Source: an uncultured Algibacter sp. (lineage in GTDB: Bacteria; Bacteroidota; Bacteroidia; Flavobacteriales; Flavobacteriaceae). From it: 64,000 nt of DNA. The DNA is taken from the NCBI RefSeq assembly GCF_947487605.1, contig NZ_CANKXK010000006.1, positions 174,852 through 238,851 of the forward strand, read 5' to 3'. The notes beneath the pieces were generated by a model, which saw nothing but the letters and a program-made list of their open reading frames with translations, did no database searches and was not told where the DNA came from. Of this stretch, positions 34,589 to 43,287 are shown piece by piece (position 1 is the first letter of the stretch; the number at the start of each line of letters is the position of its first letter). Both the position numbers and the translations under genes were made by a program.

Positions 34589-35437
34589 TTATGTTTTTTC
34601 ATGTAAAACTAAAAAAGGTATTTCTGTATGATAGCTTATTTCTTCAACTTTAGAATGAAATAAAATTTGTTGAAAATAATTTAAGTTTTTTGCTACCATG
34701 CATATCATATTTATATTCCTGCTCTCTACAAAACACTGTATAGCGTCCTCCACTTTTTTATTAGTTAAATAATAAAAACTATGGTTTAAGTGATTAAAAT
34801 AGTCATCCAATAATTCTCGATTTTTATCTTGGTCGATATTTAAAAGCGTTTTCTTCTTTTTAATATGAAGAATTCTTAATGCCGATTGGTACGTTTCTAT
34901 AATTTCGGAAAGTGGTTGTAATATTTGTATATCGTAGGTTAATGAAAAATCTGTAGGAAATGCTATTTCTTTCAATTTAACAAATTTGGCACTTTCTGGT
35001 ACTGCTAAAGTGGTGCATTTTACTTTCGTTATAACATCTCCCGTATTACTACCAATAATCATTTTTTTTAAACCAGACGCACCTTTAGTACCCATAACAA
35101 TAAAGTCTATCTTTCTTTCTTCAACATGTTTTCTAATAGATTCTATAAAAAAGTTGAAATCTGAAAGTTTATAAAATCGATGATTTTTATTGGGTAAAAA
35201 ATCTTTTATAATACGTTTTAAAATTTTTCGTAATTTTTGTTTTGCTGGTTTAGCATAGACATCTTCTACAACTTGTTCTGTAGCTATATATGGAGAACCG
35301 TTAATTATATTGTCACTTACTCTATTTACATGTAATAAGTAAAAGTTACAAGGTTCTTTTTCAAAAAAATTGATGGCATATTTTATAGCATTCCATGAAT
35401 TTTCTGAGAAATCGGTGGGTAATAATATATTTTTCAT
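34589..35437 (-). CDS. universal stress protein, two Usp domains
   Basis: 282 aa. NILLPTDFSENSWNAIKYAI at the start; ATP motif MGTKGASG...GSNT. The region 60-80 has a basic insertion (KPAKQKLRKILKRIIKDF) not seen in its neighbours. First gene of a two-gene operon behind promoter D. Confidence 0.9.
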   Translation of the reverse strand: MKNILLPTDFSENSWNAIKYAINFFEKEPCNFYLLHVNRVSDNIINGSPYIATEQVVEDVYAKPAKQKLRKILKRIIKDFLPNKNHRFYKLSDFNFFIESIRKHVEERKIDFIVMGTKGASGLKKMIIGSNTGDVITKVKCTTLAVPESAKFVKLKEIAFPTDFSLTYDIQILQPLSEIIETYQSALRILHIKKKKTLLNIDQDKNRELLDDYFNHLNHSFYYLTNKKVEDAIQCFVESRNINMICMVAKNLNYFQQILFHSKVEEISYHTEIPFLVLHEKT

Positions 35438-35458
35438 CTAAGAGCATCTTTACATTTA

Positions 35459-35501
35459 CTAATTTACAGCTAAGTCGTTTTAGATAAAATGATATTAATC
35501 A
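35459..35501 (-). promoter_or_regulatory. regulon promoter D for usp and membrane protein
   Basis: Operator TGATTAATATCA (35501-35490), 23 nt, TAAATTAG (35466-35459), start codon 21 nt further on. Confidence 0.88.
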
Positions 35502-35524
35502 TCTTAAAATTATTGGAAGTATTG

Positions 35525-36580
35525 CTAAGAAATTCGTTCTAATTGGTGAATATCTATCACCTTAATATTTCGCCCTTCAGCTTTAATAATTCCTTGTTTT
35601 TTAAACTCTGTTAAGGCTCTAATTAAGGTTTCTGGTGCAATTCCTGCAACACTAGCCAAATCGTTTCTTGATATTCTAATTGGATCATCGGGTTTGCGAT
35701 TAATTTTTTGAGCAAATTTTAAAATTGTAGCTGCTGTTTTTTTATTAACTGTACCATAAGCCATTTGTAATAGTTGTTCTTTAACATTAGACAAATCATG
35801 AGTTAATAATTCGATAAGTTCTAATACTACTTTAGGATTATTATCAAGAATATTATTAAATTCAATAATTGAAATACCAACTAATTTTGTGTTTACAATG
35901 GCTGTTGCCGTTTCCTTATGAGCTATGCTTTGTGTAAACGATGTGTACCCAAACAAATCATCTTCTTTATACAATGCGGTTACTAGTTCTTTACCTTGCT
36001 CATCTATTCTATAACATTTTATTGTACCACGATTTATTAAATAGATATAATTGGAATGATCGCCTTCATGATAGATAACATCATCTTTTTTAATGATAAA
36101 TTCTTCACCATAATCATCAAAAAAAATTTTTAAGTCGTTAAGTGTTTTTATTTCGTTAGCATGCTCCTCAATAAAATCACTTTTTTGGCTGTTTTTTAAT
36201 TCTCGTAATAAAGATATTTTTGCTAAACGGCTTTCAATAGCACAAATAAGATCCTCTTCTGTAAATGGCTTGGTAATATAATCATCTGCACCTAAATTCA
36301 TTCCCTTTCTAACATCGCTACGCTCAGTTTTGGCGGATAAAAATATAAAAGGAATATACTTTGTTAATTTACTTTTTGAAAGGATTTTAAGCGCACTATA
36401 CCCATCTAACTCAGGCATCATTATATCGCAAACAATAATATCTGGGTTTTCTTTTTTAGCTATTGCCACACCTGTTTTTCCGTTTGATGCTTTTAAAACT
36501 TTATAGCTAGATAACTCTAAAAGTTCTGCTGTGTTTTCTCTTAAAATAGCATCATCTTCAATAAGTAAAACGGTTTTCAT
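35525..36580 (-). CDS. response regulator fused to CRP/FNR transcription factor (REC-cNMP-HTH)
   Basis: 351 aa. REC domain 1-120 with acidic pocket E8-D9-D10, phosphoacceptor D52 (CDIMMPELDGY) and K104 (ITKPF). Cyclic-nucleotide-binding fold about 150-265. HTH about 303-330 with recognition helix APETLIRALTEF: E317 and R321 match the base-contacting Glu and Arg of CRP/FNR, but the CRP Arg (TGTGA-specific) is Pro316. There are no FNR-type clustered cysteines, so control should come by phosphorylation. Overlaps the kinase gene by 4 nt. Best candidate to bind the local TGAT-N4-ATCA operators. Confidence 0.92.
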   Translation of the reverse strand: MKTVLLIEDDAILRENTAELLELSSYKVLKASNGKTGVAIAKKENPDIIVCDIMMPELDGYSALKILSKSKLTKYIPFIFLSAKTERSDVRKGMNLGADDYITKPFTEEDLICAIESRLAKISLLRELKNSQKSDFIEEHANEIKTLNDLKIFFDDYGEEFIIKKDDVIYHEGDHSNYIYLINRGTIKCYRIDEQGKELVTALYKEDDLFGYTSFTQSIAHKETATAIVNTKLVGISIIEFNNILDNNPKVVLELIELLTHDLSNVKEQLLQMAYGTVNKKTAATILKFAQKINRKPDDPIRISRNDLASVAGIAPETLIRALTEFKKQGIIKAEGRNIKVIDIHQLERIS

Positions 36581-38457
36581 AGTTTTGCTATGTTTGGAAA
36601 TGTTATTGTAAAAATAGTGCCTACATTCTCTTTACTTTCAAAATAAATTGAGCCACCCAAGTTTTCCAAATGGTTTTTAGCAATATTTAAACCTATACCT
36701 GTACCTTGGATGTTAACAACATTTTCTGCTCTATAATAACGTTCAAAAATGCTTTTTTTATCTTTTTCTGGAATGCCAATTCCTTCATCTTTTACCGTAA
36801 GTGTGGTTAAAGTTTTATCTTGTTTAATTTGTAAATCTATAACAGATCCCTCTGCTGAATATTTTATTGCATTATGTAGTAAATTAAAAAATATTAACTG
36901 GAAAATTTTTTCATCTTGGTACAGCGATAAATCGTCAATATTTTCTGGGTATTTTATTTGTTGACCTTCTTTTAAAAGCATATTGGCATTGTAAACAACT
37001 TCATTAACAATTTTACTTAATTTAAAATGTCCAAACTTATAATTCACTTTACCAGTTTCTAATTTTTCAATCGATAAAAAGTCGTTTAGTATATTATTTA
37101 AAAAGTATACTTTATCTGTTATTATTTTTAAATGCTTGCCTCGCTTTTCTTGATGCTCGGTTAATTGATATTTGCTAAGTAATTGGCTAGATGTTAAAAT
37201 ACCACTTAATGGCGTTTTAAACTCATGAGACACTAGAGATAAAAATTTGGTTTTCAATTCATTAAGCTCTTTTTCTTTACTAAGTGCTACTTTAAGTTGT
37301 TGCGTTCTTTCTTCTACTTTATTCTCAAGCTTGGTCGTGTAGTTTTTTCGTTCTGTAATATCTAAAATTATAGCTACAAAAACATTTCTTTCTCCTAAAT
37401 TAGATAACTGTAAATGCACTTCTACAGGATACTTAGTGCCGTTTTTGCGTTGGTGTACCGTTTCGAATTCAACTTTTTCTACATTCTTTTTTAATAAAAT
37501 ATCAATAGTTTTTCTAAATTCGGCTCTATTATCATTTGGTTTTATATCTAAAGGGGTCATATTTTTTAATTCCTCAAGAGAGTAACCAATATTCTTTTGT
37601 GCACCATAGTTTACATTGATAAACTTTAATGTTTCGGTATCAAAAACATATATTTCATTTAACGATTCGTTAAAAATAGTTGCAAAGTGGTGGCGTTCTT
37701 CTTCAGAGTTTTTTTTTAATGTCACATCATTTTGAATACCTATAAAATTTGTGACTAGCCCCTTACTATCGGTAATTGGAAAAACGTACAAATCATTCCA
37801 AAACATAGTGCCATCTTTTTTATAATTACGAAGCGTAGCTTGACAACTTTCTCCATTTTTTATGGCTTCCCTTAACCTTTTAAGAGGCTCTTGGTCTCTG
37901 TCATTACCCTGCAAAAACCTACAGTTATGGTTTAGTATTTCAGCATCAGAATATCCAGTAAGGGTTTGAAAGGCCGAATTAAAATAAATAATAGGGTTAT
38001 CATGCTTTTGTGCATCTGTAATTATCACTCCATTCTTCGCAGATTGTAACGCCTGAGTTCTAAGCATCAAGTTTTTTTCAATTGCTTTTTTTTCTGAAAC
38101 ATCCCTAATTAAAGCCATTACATAAACCTTATTATAAATGGTAAATGGATTTAGTTCTGCCTCAATTGGGAAAATGGTACCGTCCTTTTTCAAACCATAG
38201 AGATCTTTTGCTTCTCCCATTTTTCGGCGTTTCCCTTTTTCGATAAATTTTTCAAAATATGCAGAATGGCTTGTATGATAATTAGATGGGAGAAGTAAAT
38301 TCAATTCCTTATTTATAAGCTCACTTTTAGGGTATCCAAAAATAGTTTCTGCCGACGTGTTGACTTCCATTATTTTTTGATGATTATCCACAATAATAAC
38401 GCCTTCAGAAACAATCTCTAAAAGAATATTGAATATTTCTTGGTCTTGCTGAAACAT
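36577..38457 (-). CDS. soluble histidine kinase with FixL-like PAS, LOV and third PAS domains
   Basis: 626 aa, no membrane helix. PAS1 (about 5-125) has YHTSHSAYFEKF, aligning His64 with the haem-ligating His of FixL, and the shared GLKKDGT turn; the FixL distal Arg is Lys. PAS2 (about 130-248) carries the LOV photocysteine motif NCRFLQG (Cys179) plus NYKKDGTMFWN and FIGIQNDVT with the flavin-contacting Asn211, Asn221 and Gln242. PAS3 is about 255-370. A coiled coil leads to HisKA (VSHEFKTPLSG, His411), N box (NLLHNA), G boxes DEGIGIP and GTGIGL. Partner is the overlapping REC-CRP gene. Transcribed from the left arm of operator E. Confidence 0.92.
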   Translation of the reverse strand: MFQQDQEIFNILLEIVSEGVIIVDNHQKIMEVNTSAETIFGYPKSELINKELNLLLPSNYHTSHSAYFEKFIEKGKRRKMGEAKDLYGLKKDGTIFPIEAELNPFTIYNKVYVMALIRDVSEKKAIEKNLMLRTQALQSAKNGVIITDAQKHDNPIIYFNSAFQTLTGYSDAEILNHNCRFLQGNDRDQEPLKRLREAIKNGESCQATLRNYKKDGTMFWNDLYVFPITDSKGLVTNFIGIQNDVTLKKNSEEERHHFATIFNESLNEIYVFDTETLKFINVNYGAQKNIGYSLEELKNMTPLDIKPNDNRAEFRKTIDILLKKNVEKVEFETVHQRKNGTKYPVEVHLQLSNLGERNVFVAIILDITERKNYTTKLENKVEERTQQLKVALSKEKELNELKTKFLSLVSHEFKTPLSGILTSSQLLSKYQLTEHQEKRGKHLKIITDKVYFLNNILNDFLSIEKLETGKVNYKFGHFKLSKIVNEVVYNANMLLKEGQQIKYPENIDDLSLYQDEKIFQLIFFNLLHNAIKYSAEGSVIDLQIKQDKTLTTLTVKDEGIGIPEKDKKSIFERYYRAENVVNIQGTGIGLNIAKNHLENLGGSIYFESKENVGTIFTITFPNIAKL

Positions 38458-38483
38458 AATATTTTATGCCTTTGGATGGTACA

Positions 38484-38557
38484 TAAAAGTATGAATTATT
38501 CTAGGTGTAAATACTGATTTTTATCATATATAGACAGCATATAAATATGTAATTTTA
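38484..38557. promoter_or_regulatory. regulon promoter E, one operator with two divergent promoters
   Basis: The operator TGATTTTTATCA (38515-38526) is followed on the plus strand by 23 nt and TAATTTTA (38550-38557), and on the minus strand by 23 nt and TACTTTTA (38491-38484). The kinase-regulator operon and the TerB/thioredoxin/exporter operon thus share a single palindrome with identical geometry, implying positive autoregulation. Confidence 0.88.
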
Positions 38558-38577
38558 TTAAAATGATTTTTGTAAAA

Positions 38578-38985
38578 ATGACCACAAAAAAGAAAATGAC
38601 ACACACATTTTATCAAAATATTGGTAAGCTTTTTTATGCCCTAGCAGCATCAGATAAACAAGTACGTGATGAAGAATTTAATAAACTTAAAGTAATAGTA
38701 AAAAAACAATGGCTAAATGCAGAAATAGTTAAAGATGATCTTAACTCTAAAGCTGTTTACCAAATAGAGTATGTTTTTGAATGGTTGAACAAAAATGAAA
38801 AATTAAACGCTAAAATGTACTTTGATGATTTTTTGAAGTATAAAGAGAAGCATCCGCTTTTGTTTACTGAAGCTATTAAAAAACTGATACTAAAAACGGC
38901 TCATGCCATAGCTGCATCGTTTTCAGGTTTAAACAAATCTGAACTTATTATGTTGGCTAAACTAGATATAGAATTAAAAAGATAG
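38578..38985 (+). CDS. TerB-like small protein
   Basis: 135 aa, all-helical. FYALAASDKQVRDEEFNKLK and a later NKSELIMLAKL resemble TerB-like tellurite/stress proteins, which bind metal through Asp/Glu in this loop. Start at 38578 (MTTKKKMTH) because promoter E puts the transcript start near 38563, on top of the earlier ATG. 4 nt before the thioredoxin gene. Confidence 0.65.
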   Translation: MTTKKKMTHTFYQNIGKLFYALAASDKQVRDEEFNKLKVIVKKQWLNAEIVKDDLNSKAVYQIEYVFEWLNKNEKLNAKMYFDDFLKYKEKHPLLFTEAIKKLILKTAHAIAASFSGLNKSELIMLAKLDIELKR

Positions 38986-38989
38986 AGTT

Positions 38990-39289
38990 ATGAAAAGTAA
39001 TTTTAATGCCATTATAAATTCTCACACCCCAGTTTTAATTGATTTCTATGCCCATTGGTGTGGCCCTTGTAAAACACTTGCTCCTATTTTAAAAGATGTT
39101 AAGAAAGAACTTGAAGGCACTATTAAAATTATAAAAATTGATGTTGATAAAAATCAAGCTTTGGCTACGAAATATCAAGTTAGAGGGGTGCCAACTATGA
39201 TGCTTTTTAAAAATGGAAAACAACTTTGGCGGCAGTCTGGGGTACTACAAAAAGGCGAAATAATAGCCATTATTAATCAACATTCTTAA
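38990..39289 (+). CDS. trxA: thioredoxin
   Basis: 99 aa disulfide reductase with active site HWCGPCKTLAP and cis-Pro in VRGVPTMMLF. Cytoplasmic (no signal). Slightly short N-terminus compared with E. coli TrxA. Probably a second, stress-induced thioredoxin, since it sits in the operon controlled by operator E. Confidence 0.93.
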   Translation: MKSNFNAIINSHTPVLIDFYAHWCGPCKTLAPILKDVKKELEGTIKIIKIDVDKNQALATKYQVRGVPTMMLFKNGKQLWRQSGVLQKGEIIAIINQHS

Positions 39290-39301
39290 AGAATAATTAA
39301 T

Positions 39302-40381
39302 ATGAGATTATATTTTATTTTCATCACCTTTTTCACCCTATGCTCTTGCTCTAAATCGAGTAACAAAATCCTTCCTACAGTAAGAAATCTAACTGAATCT
39401 GTGTATTCTTCAGTAACCATTCAACCCGATAGCTTGTATCAAGCCTATGCCATTGTAGCTGGTATTGTTGACAAAAACTTTGTAGAAGAAGGCGATGCGA
39501 TTTCTATAAACGACCCAATTATTCAAATTATTAATAGCGCCCCTAAATTAAATGCTCAAAACGCAAAATTCACTTTAGAATTAGCAAAAGAAAATTATAA
39601 TGGTAGTTCTGCAATTTTAAATAGTATCAATGAAGAAATTATAGGTGCAAAACTCAAATATAAAAACGATTCCATTAATTATTACAGACAAAAGAATTTA
39701 TGGGAACAAAAAATTGGCTCTAAAGTAGACTACGATACTAAAAAACTTAATTACGAGTTGGCTTCAAACAGTTTAAAGCTTTTGCAAAGTAAATATGATA
39801 GAACAAAAAATGAATTACAAACCGCAGTAAAACAATCACAAAACAACTATCAAAACGCACTAATAACCACCAAAGATTTTACAGTTAAAAGTAATATTAA
39901 CGGCAAAGTATATGCCTTATATAAAGAACCTGGGGAAATTGTAAGCACTATTGAACCTATTGCATCTATTGGTAGTACAACTAATTTTATTATTGAAATG
40001 TTGGTTGATGAAGTTGATATTGTTCGAATATCTAAAAATCAAGAAATCATTATTCATTTAGATGCTTATAATGGTGATGTTTTTACAGGAAAAGTGACAA
40101 AGATTTATCCTAAAAAGGATGAACGCAACCAAACCTTTAAGGTAGAAGCTATTTTTAAAAATCCACCAAAGGTATTATACCCTGGACTATCTGGAGAAGC
40201 TAATATTATAATAGCAAAAAAGGATAGTATTTTAACCATACCTAAAGCATACTTAGTTGGTGATGACAAAGTAAAAACCGATAACGGATTAACACCAATA
40301 AAAATCGGTTTACAAAACTTAGAATTCGTAGAAGTTCTATCTGGAATAAATAAAGACACACCCATTTACACACCCAACTAA
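39302..40381 (+). CDS. HlyD-family periplasmic adaptor of an ABC exporter (lipoprotein)
   Basis: 359 aa. Lipobox CSCSKSS near residues 13-17. Biotinyl-lipoyl-like halves around 55-75 and 195-225 flank an alpha-helical hairpin (about 85-190). The barrel domain follows. Links an inner-membrane ABC transporter to the outer membrane, MacA-style. Its stop overlaps the permease start by 1 nt. Confidence 0.88.
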   Translation: MRLYFIFITFFTLCSCSKSSNKILPTVRNLTESVYSSVTIQPDSLYQAYAIVAGIVDKNFVEEGDAISINDPIIQIINSAPKLNAQNAKFTLELAKENYNGSSAILNSINEEIIGAKLKYKNDSINYYRQKNLWEQKIGSKVDYDTKKLNYELASNSLKLLQSKYDRTKNELQTAVKQSQNNYQNALITTKDFTVKSNINGKVYALYKEPGEIVSTIEPIASIGSTTNFIIEMLVDEVDIVRISKNQEIIIHLDAYNGDVFTGKVTKIYPKKDERNQTFKVEAIFKNPPKVLYPGLSGEANIIIAKKDSILTIPKAYLVGDDKVKTDNGLTPIKIGLQNLEFVEVLSGINKDTPIYTPN

Positions 40382-41643
40382 TGACAAATTGGAAAGTCAT
40401 TTTAAGCATTGCAAAAACTCATTTGCTAACCAAAATAAAGCAAACAGCTATAGCATCACTTGGTGTTACTTTTGGCATTGGGTCTTACATTACTTTAGTA
40501 TGTTTTATGACGGGATTAAACGCTATGTTAGATAATTTAATACTAAACCAAACACCACATATTCATATTTATAATGAAATTGAACCATCAGAAAAACAAC
40601 CCATTTCCTTATATAACAATGCAGATAAAAGTTTTAACGTAGTACATTCAATAAAACCAAAAATAAGTCAGAAAAAAATTCACAATGCCTTACCCATTAT
40701 TGATTATTTAGAGAAAAATAAGGATGTGCGCGGTGCACTTCCGCAAATAAAAACACAAATATTTTACATCGCTGGGTCTATTGAGTTAGGTGGTAATCTT
40801 ACGGGTATAAATCCCGTTGATGAAGCACGATTATTTAATATGGAAGATTATATTGTAGAAGGTTCTGCCGAAGCTTTACAAAATACCGATAACAGCATTT
40901 TATTAGGAATTGGAATTGCAAAAAAGATGTCATTAAAAGTTGGAGACCGTGTACAGGTTAGCCCCATTAGTGGGGGCATTTTTCCATTAAAAATTGTGGG
41001 GTTCTATCAAAGTGGTATTGCCGATTTAGATGCCATTCAAAGTTTTACAAATATAAAAACCATACAACGTATTTTAGGTAAAGCCAATAATTATATTACA
41101 GATATTAATGTAAAACTTCATAACATAGAACAGGCCATCCCATTATCAAAAAAGATAGAACAGCAATTCAAACTTAAAGCTATTGATATTAAAACGGCCA
41201 ATGCACAATTTGAAACAGGTACAACTATTAGAAACCTAATTACCTATGCAGTTTCAATTACACTACTTATTGTAGCAGGGTTTGGTATTTATAATATATT
41301 AAATATGCTTATCTATGAAAAAATGAACGACATAGCCATACTTAAAGCTACGGGATTTTCTGGCAAAGATGTACAGCTTATTTTTATGAGTCAAGCTATG
41401 ATTATTGGGTTTGTAGGTGGTGTTTTAGGGCTTCTTATTGGTTTAGGTTTAGCAAATTTAATTAGTACTATCCCTTTTCAAACCGAAGCTTTACCAACAG
41501 TTGAAACTTATCCTGTAAACATAAATCCTTTGTTTTTTATAATTGGGTTTTCATTTGCCATGCTATCTACTTTTTTAGCAGGATATTTACCTTCAAAGAA
41601 AGCTAAGAGAATAGATCCTGTTCGAATTATAAGAGGTCAATAA
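40381..41643 (+). CDS. ABC transporter permease, FtsX/MacB/LolC type
   Basis: 420 aa. One N-terminal helix (about 18-42), a periplasmic MacB-like domain (about 45-270), and three C-terminal helices (about 285-310, 335-360, 385-405) with the FtsX signature ILKATGFSGKDVQLIF. Ends PVRIIRGQ as is typical. Works with the ATPase 1 nt downstream and the adaptor upstream. Substrate (lipoprotein, peptide or drug) unknown. Confidence 0.9.
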   Translation: MTNWKVILSIAKTHLLTKIKQTAIASLGVTFGIGSYITLVCFMTGLNAMLDNLILNQTPHIHIYNEIEPSEKQPISLYNNADKSFNVVHSIKPKISQKKIHNALPIIDYLEKNKDVRGALPQIKTQIFYIAGSIELGGNLTGINPVDEARLFNMEDYIVEGSAEALQNTDNSILLGIGIAKKMSLKVGDRVQVSPISGGIFPLKIVGFYQSGIADLDAIQSFTNIKTIQRILGKANNYITDINVKLHNIEQAIPLSKKIEQQFKLKAIDIKTANAQFETGTTIRNLITYAVSITLLIVAGFGIYNILNMLIYEKMNDIAILKATGFSGKDVQLIFMSQAMIIGFVGGVLGLLIGLGLANLISTIPFQTEALPTVETYPVNINPLFFIIGFSFAMLSTFLAGYLPSKKAKRIDPVRIIRGQ

Positions 41644-41644
41644 A

Positions 41645-42319
41645 ATGCGTGTTGTATTAGAAGCAAAACATATTAATAAATATTTTAAAAAGCCTGTGTT
41701 ATTCCATGTTTTAAAGGATATTAATTTTCAAGTTAAAAAGGGAGAATTTGCCTCAATCATGGGGAAATCTGGTTGTGGAAAATCTACTTTACTCTATATA
41801 TTATCAACCATGGATACCGATTATAAGGGAGAACTTCTTTTAAATAATCAATTGGTAACAAATCAAAACAGTAACCATCTTTCATATATAAGAAATAAGC
41901 ACATAGGTTTTGTATTTCAATTTCATTATTTATTATCTGAATTTTCAGTGTTAGAAAATGTGATGCTTCCTGCTAAAAAACTAGCCGAAAAATCACATCA
42001 AGAAATAGAGCACGATGCCATTGAAAAATTAAAAATGTTAAACATAGCGCATTTAGCTAAAAAACGTGCATCAAGAGTTTCTGGTGGTGAAAAACAGCGC
42101 ATTGCTATTGCTAGGGCTTTAATAAATAATCCATCAATTATAATGGGCGACGAACCTACTGGGAATTTAGACAGCCATAATGCTGAAAACGTTTTCAATA
42201 TTTTCAAAAAATTAAGTGATGAACAAGGTTTATCCCTTTTAATTGTAACCCATGACAAGGATTTTGCCAATAAAACAGACCGTATTATTCAAATGGCAGA
42301 TGGCAAGATTATTACTTAG
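41645..42319 (+). CDS. ABC transporter ATPase, LolD/MacB type
   Basis: 224 aa. Walker A GKSGCGKST, Q loop FQFHYLLSEF, signature VSGGEKQRIAIARA, Walker B IIMGDEPTGNLD, H switch VTHD. Short, single domain, as in LolD/FtsE. Last complete gene of the operon beginning at 38578. Confidence 0.93.
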   Translation: MRVVLEAKHINKYFKKPVLFHVLKDINFQVKKGEFASIMGKSGCGKSTLLYILSTMDTDYKGELLLNNQLVTNQNSNHLSYIRNKHIGFVFQFHYLLSEFSVLENVMLPAKKLAEKSHQEIEHDAIEKLKMLNIAHLAKKRASRVSGGEKQRIAIARALINNPSIIMGDEPTGNLDSHNAENVFNIFKKLSDEQGLSLLIVTHDKDFANKTDRIIQMADGKIIT

Positions 42320-42326
42320 TTTTAAT

Positions 42327-42369
42327 TGATTAATATCATTTTATATATTTTTTAATAATAGTAGCTTGA
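42327..42369 (+). promoter_or_regulatory. regulon promoter F in front of the J-domain relic
   Basis: Operator TGATTAATATCA (42327-42338), 23 nt, TAGCTTGA (42362-42369). The operator is intact although the gene behind it is broken. Confidence 0.8.
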
Positions 42370-42387
42370 TTTAAAATAACAGCAACT

Positions 42388-42706
42388 ATGACTTTTATTG
42401 ACTATTACAAGATACTTGGTATTTCAAAAACGGCAACCGAAGCAGATATTAAAAAAGCCTATAGAAAATTAGCACGCAAATACCATCCAGATTTAAACCC
42501 CAATGATAAAGCAGCCGAAAAAAAATTTAAAGAAATAAATGAAGCTACGAGGTTTTAAGCAACACCATAATCATGCATAATATAACCAATATGGAGAGCA
42601 TTGGCTAATGGCTATTCAAAAATGTATTAAAGCGCATTTCGTACTAAAGGCTAACTTACATTTAATTTGGAAAGCATACAAAGATTATGTAACCAGAAAA
42701 AATTAG
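42388..42706 (+). pseudogene. decayed J-domain chaperone (CbpA/DnaJ-like)
   Basis: The first 56 codons form a good J domain with [16 protein letters not shown], the HPD loop (KYHPDLNP) and FKEINEA, then stop at 42556. In the next frame YNQYGEHW follows (from 42581), which matches the segment after the J domain in CbpA-like proteins, and the frame runs to 42706. The glycine-rich and substrate-binding domains are missing. A stress co-chaperone gene lost by frameshift and deletion. Confidence 0.82.
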
Positions 42707-42807
42707 AATAAATGAATTAACTCCATGTAAGTATACTGTTGTTCTATTAATTTCGAGCAACCATTTCGTGTTTTCTACATCTAATAAATATAATTAAAAA
42801 GAAAAAT

Positions 42808-43131
42808 ATGAAAATTGAAAAATTGAGTTTGTTAGTCTTATTGGGATTATTAATGTTTACAAGCTGTATTAATGATGATGAATTAGAAGGTCAATTTGAA
42901 TCATCTGCTACAATTTCAGGTTTCGATATGACTTTATGTGCTTGCTGTGGCGGTTGGATAATAGATATAGATGGACAAGAACCTGACAAACGCTTTTCTG
43001 AGTTACCTGAAAACTCAAATATTGATTTACAAAATTCAACGTTTCCTCTATCTGTTAAATTGAATTGGTCTGAATCTAATGAATATTGTAACAATGGGAT
43101 TACTATTGAATCAATTGAACTGGTTAATTAA
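42808..43131 (+). CDS. small lipoprotein of unknown function (107 aa)
   Basis: Lipobox MFTSC (Cys20). The mature part has a CACCGGW cluster and a later single Cys, and begins like many Bacteroidota lipoproteins with acidic residues. No function recognised. 102 nt upstream there is no copy of the regulon operator. Convergent with the TonB receptor gene. Confidence 0.65.
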   Translation: MKIEKLSLLVLLGLLMFTSCINDDELEGQFESSATISGFDMTLCACCGGWIIDIDGQEPDKRFSELPENSNIDLQNSTFPLSVKLNWSESNEYCNNGITIESIELVN

Positions 43132-43253
43132 AAACAACTACTGCCAACAAAGTATATGTAAAATTGCTAGTTTGTTAGCTAGAGATAAAATGGTGTGTAA
43201 GGCTAATATCAATATTGGTAGTGTATCATGTTGCCTTGTCCAGAATAAAAACA

Positions 43254-43281
43254 ATTCCCCGAAGGCTCTGCATCGGGGAAT
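43254..43281 (-). terminator. terminator of the TonB receptor gene
   Basis: ATTCCCCGA (43254-43262) pairs perfectly with TCGGGGAAT (43273-43281). On the minus strand TTGTTTTTATTC follows. May also stop transcription from the left. Confidence 0.85.
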
Positions 43282-43287
43282 ATTTAT

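Noticed and set aside
35525..36580. Oxygen sensing by an FNR-type Fe-S cluster in the regulator
   Set aside because: No N-terminal cysteine cluster; only isolated cysteines in the REC and cNMP domains.
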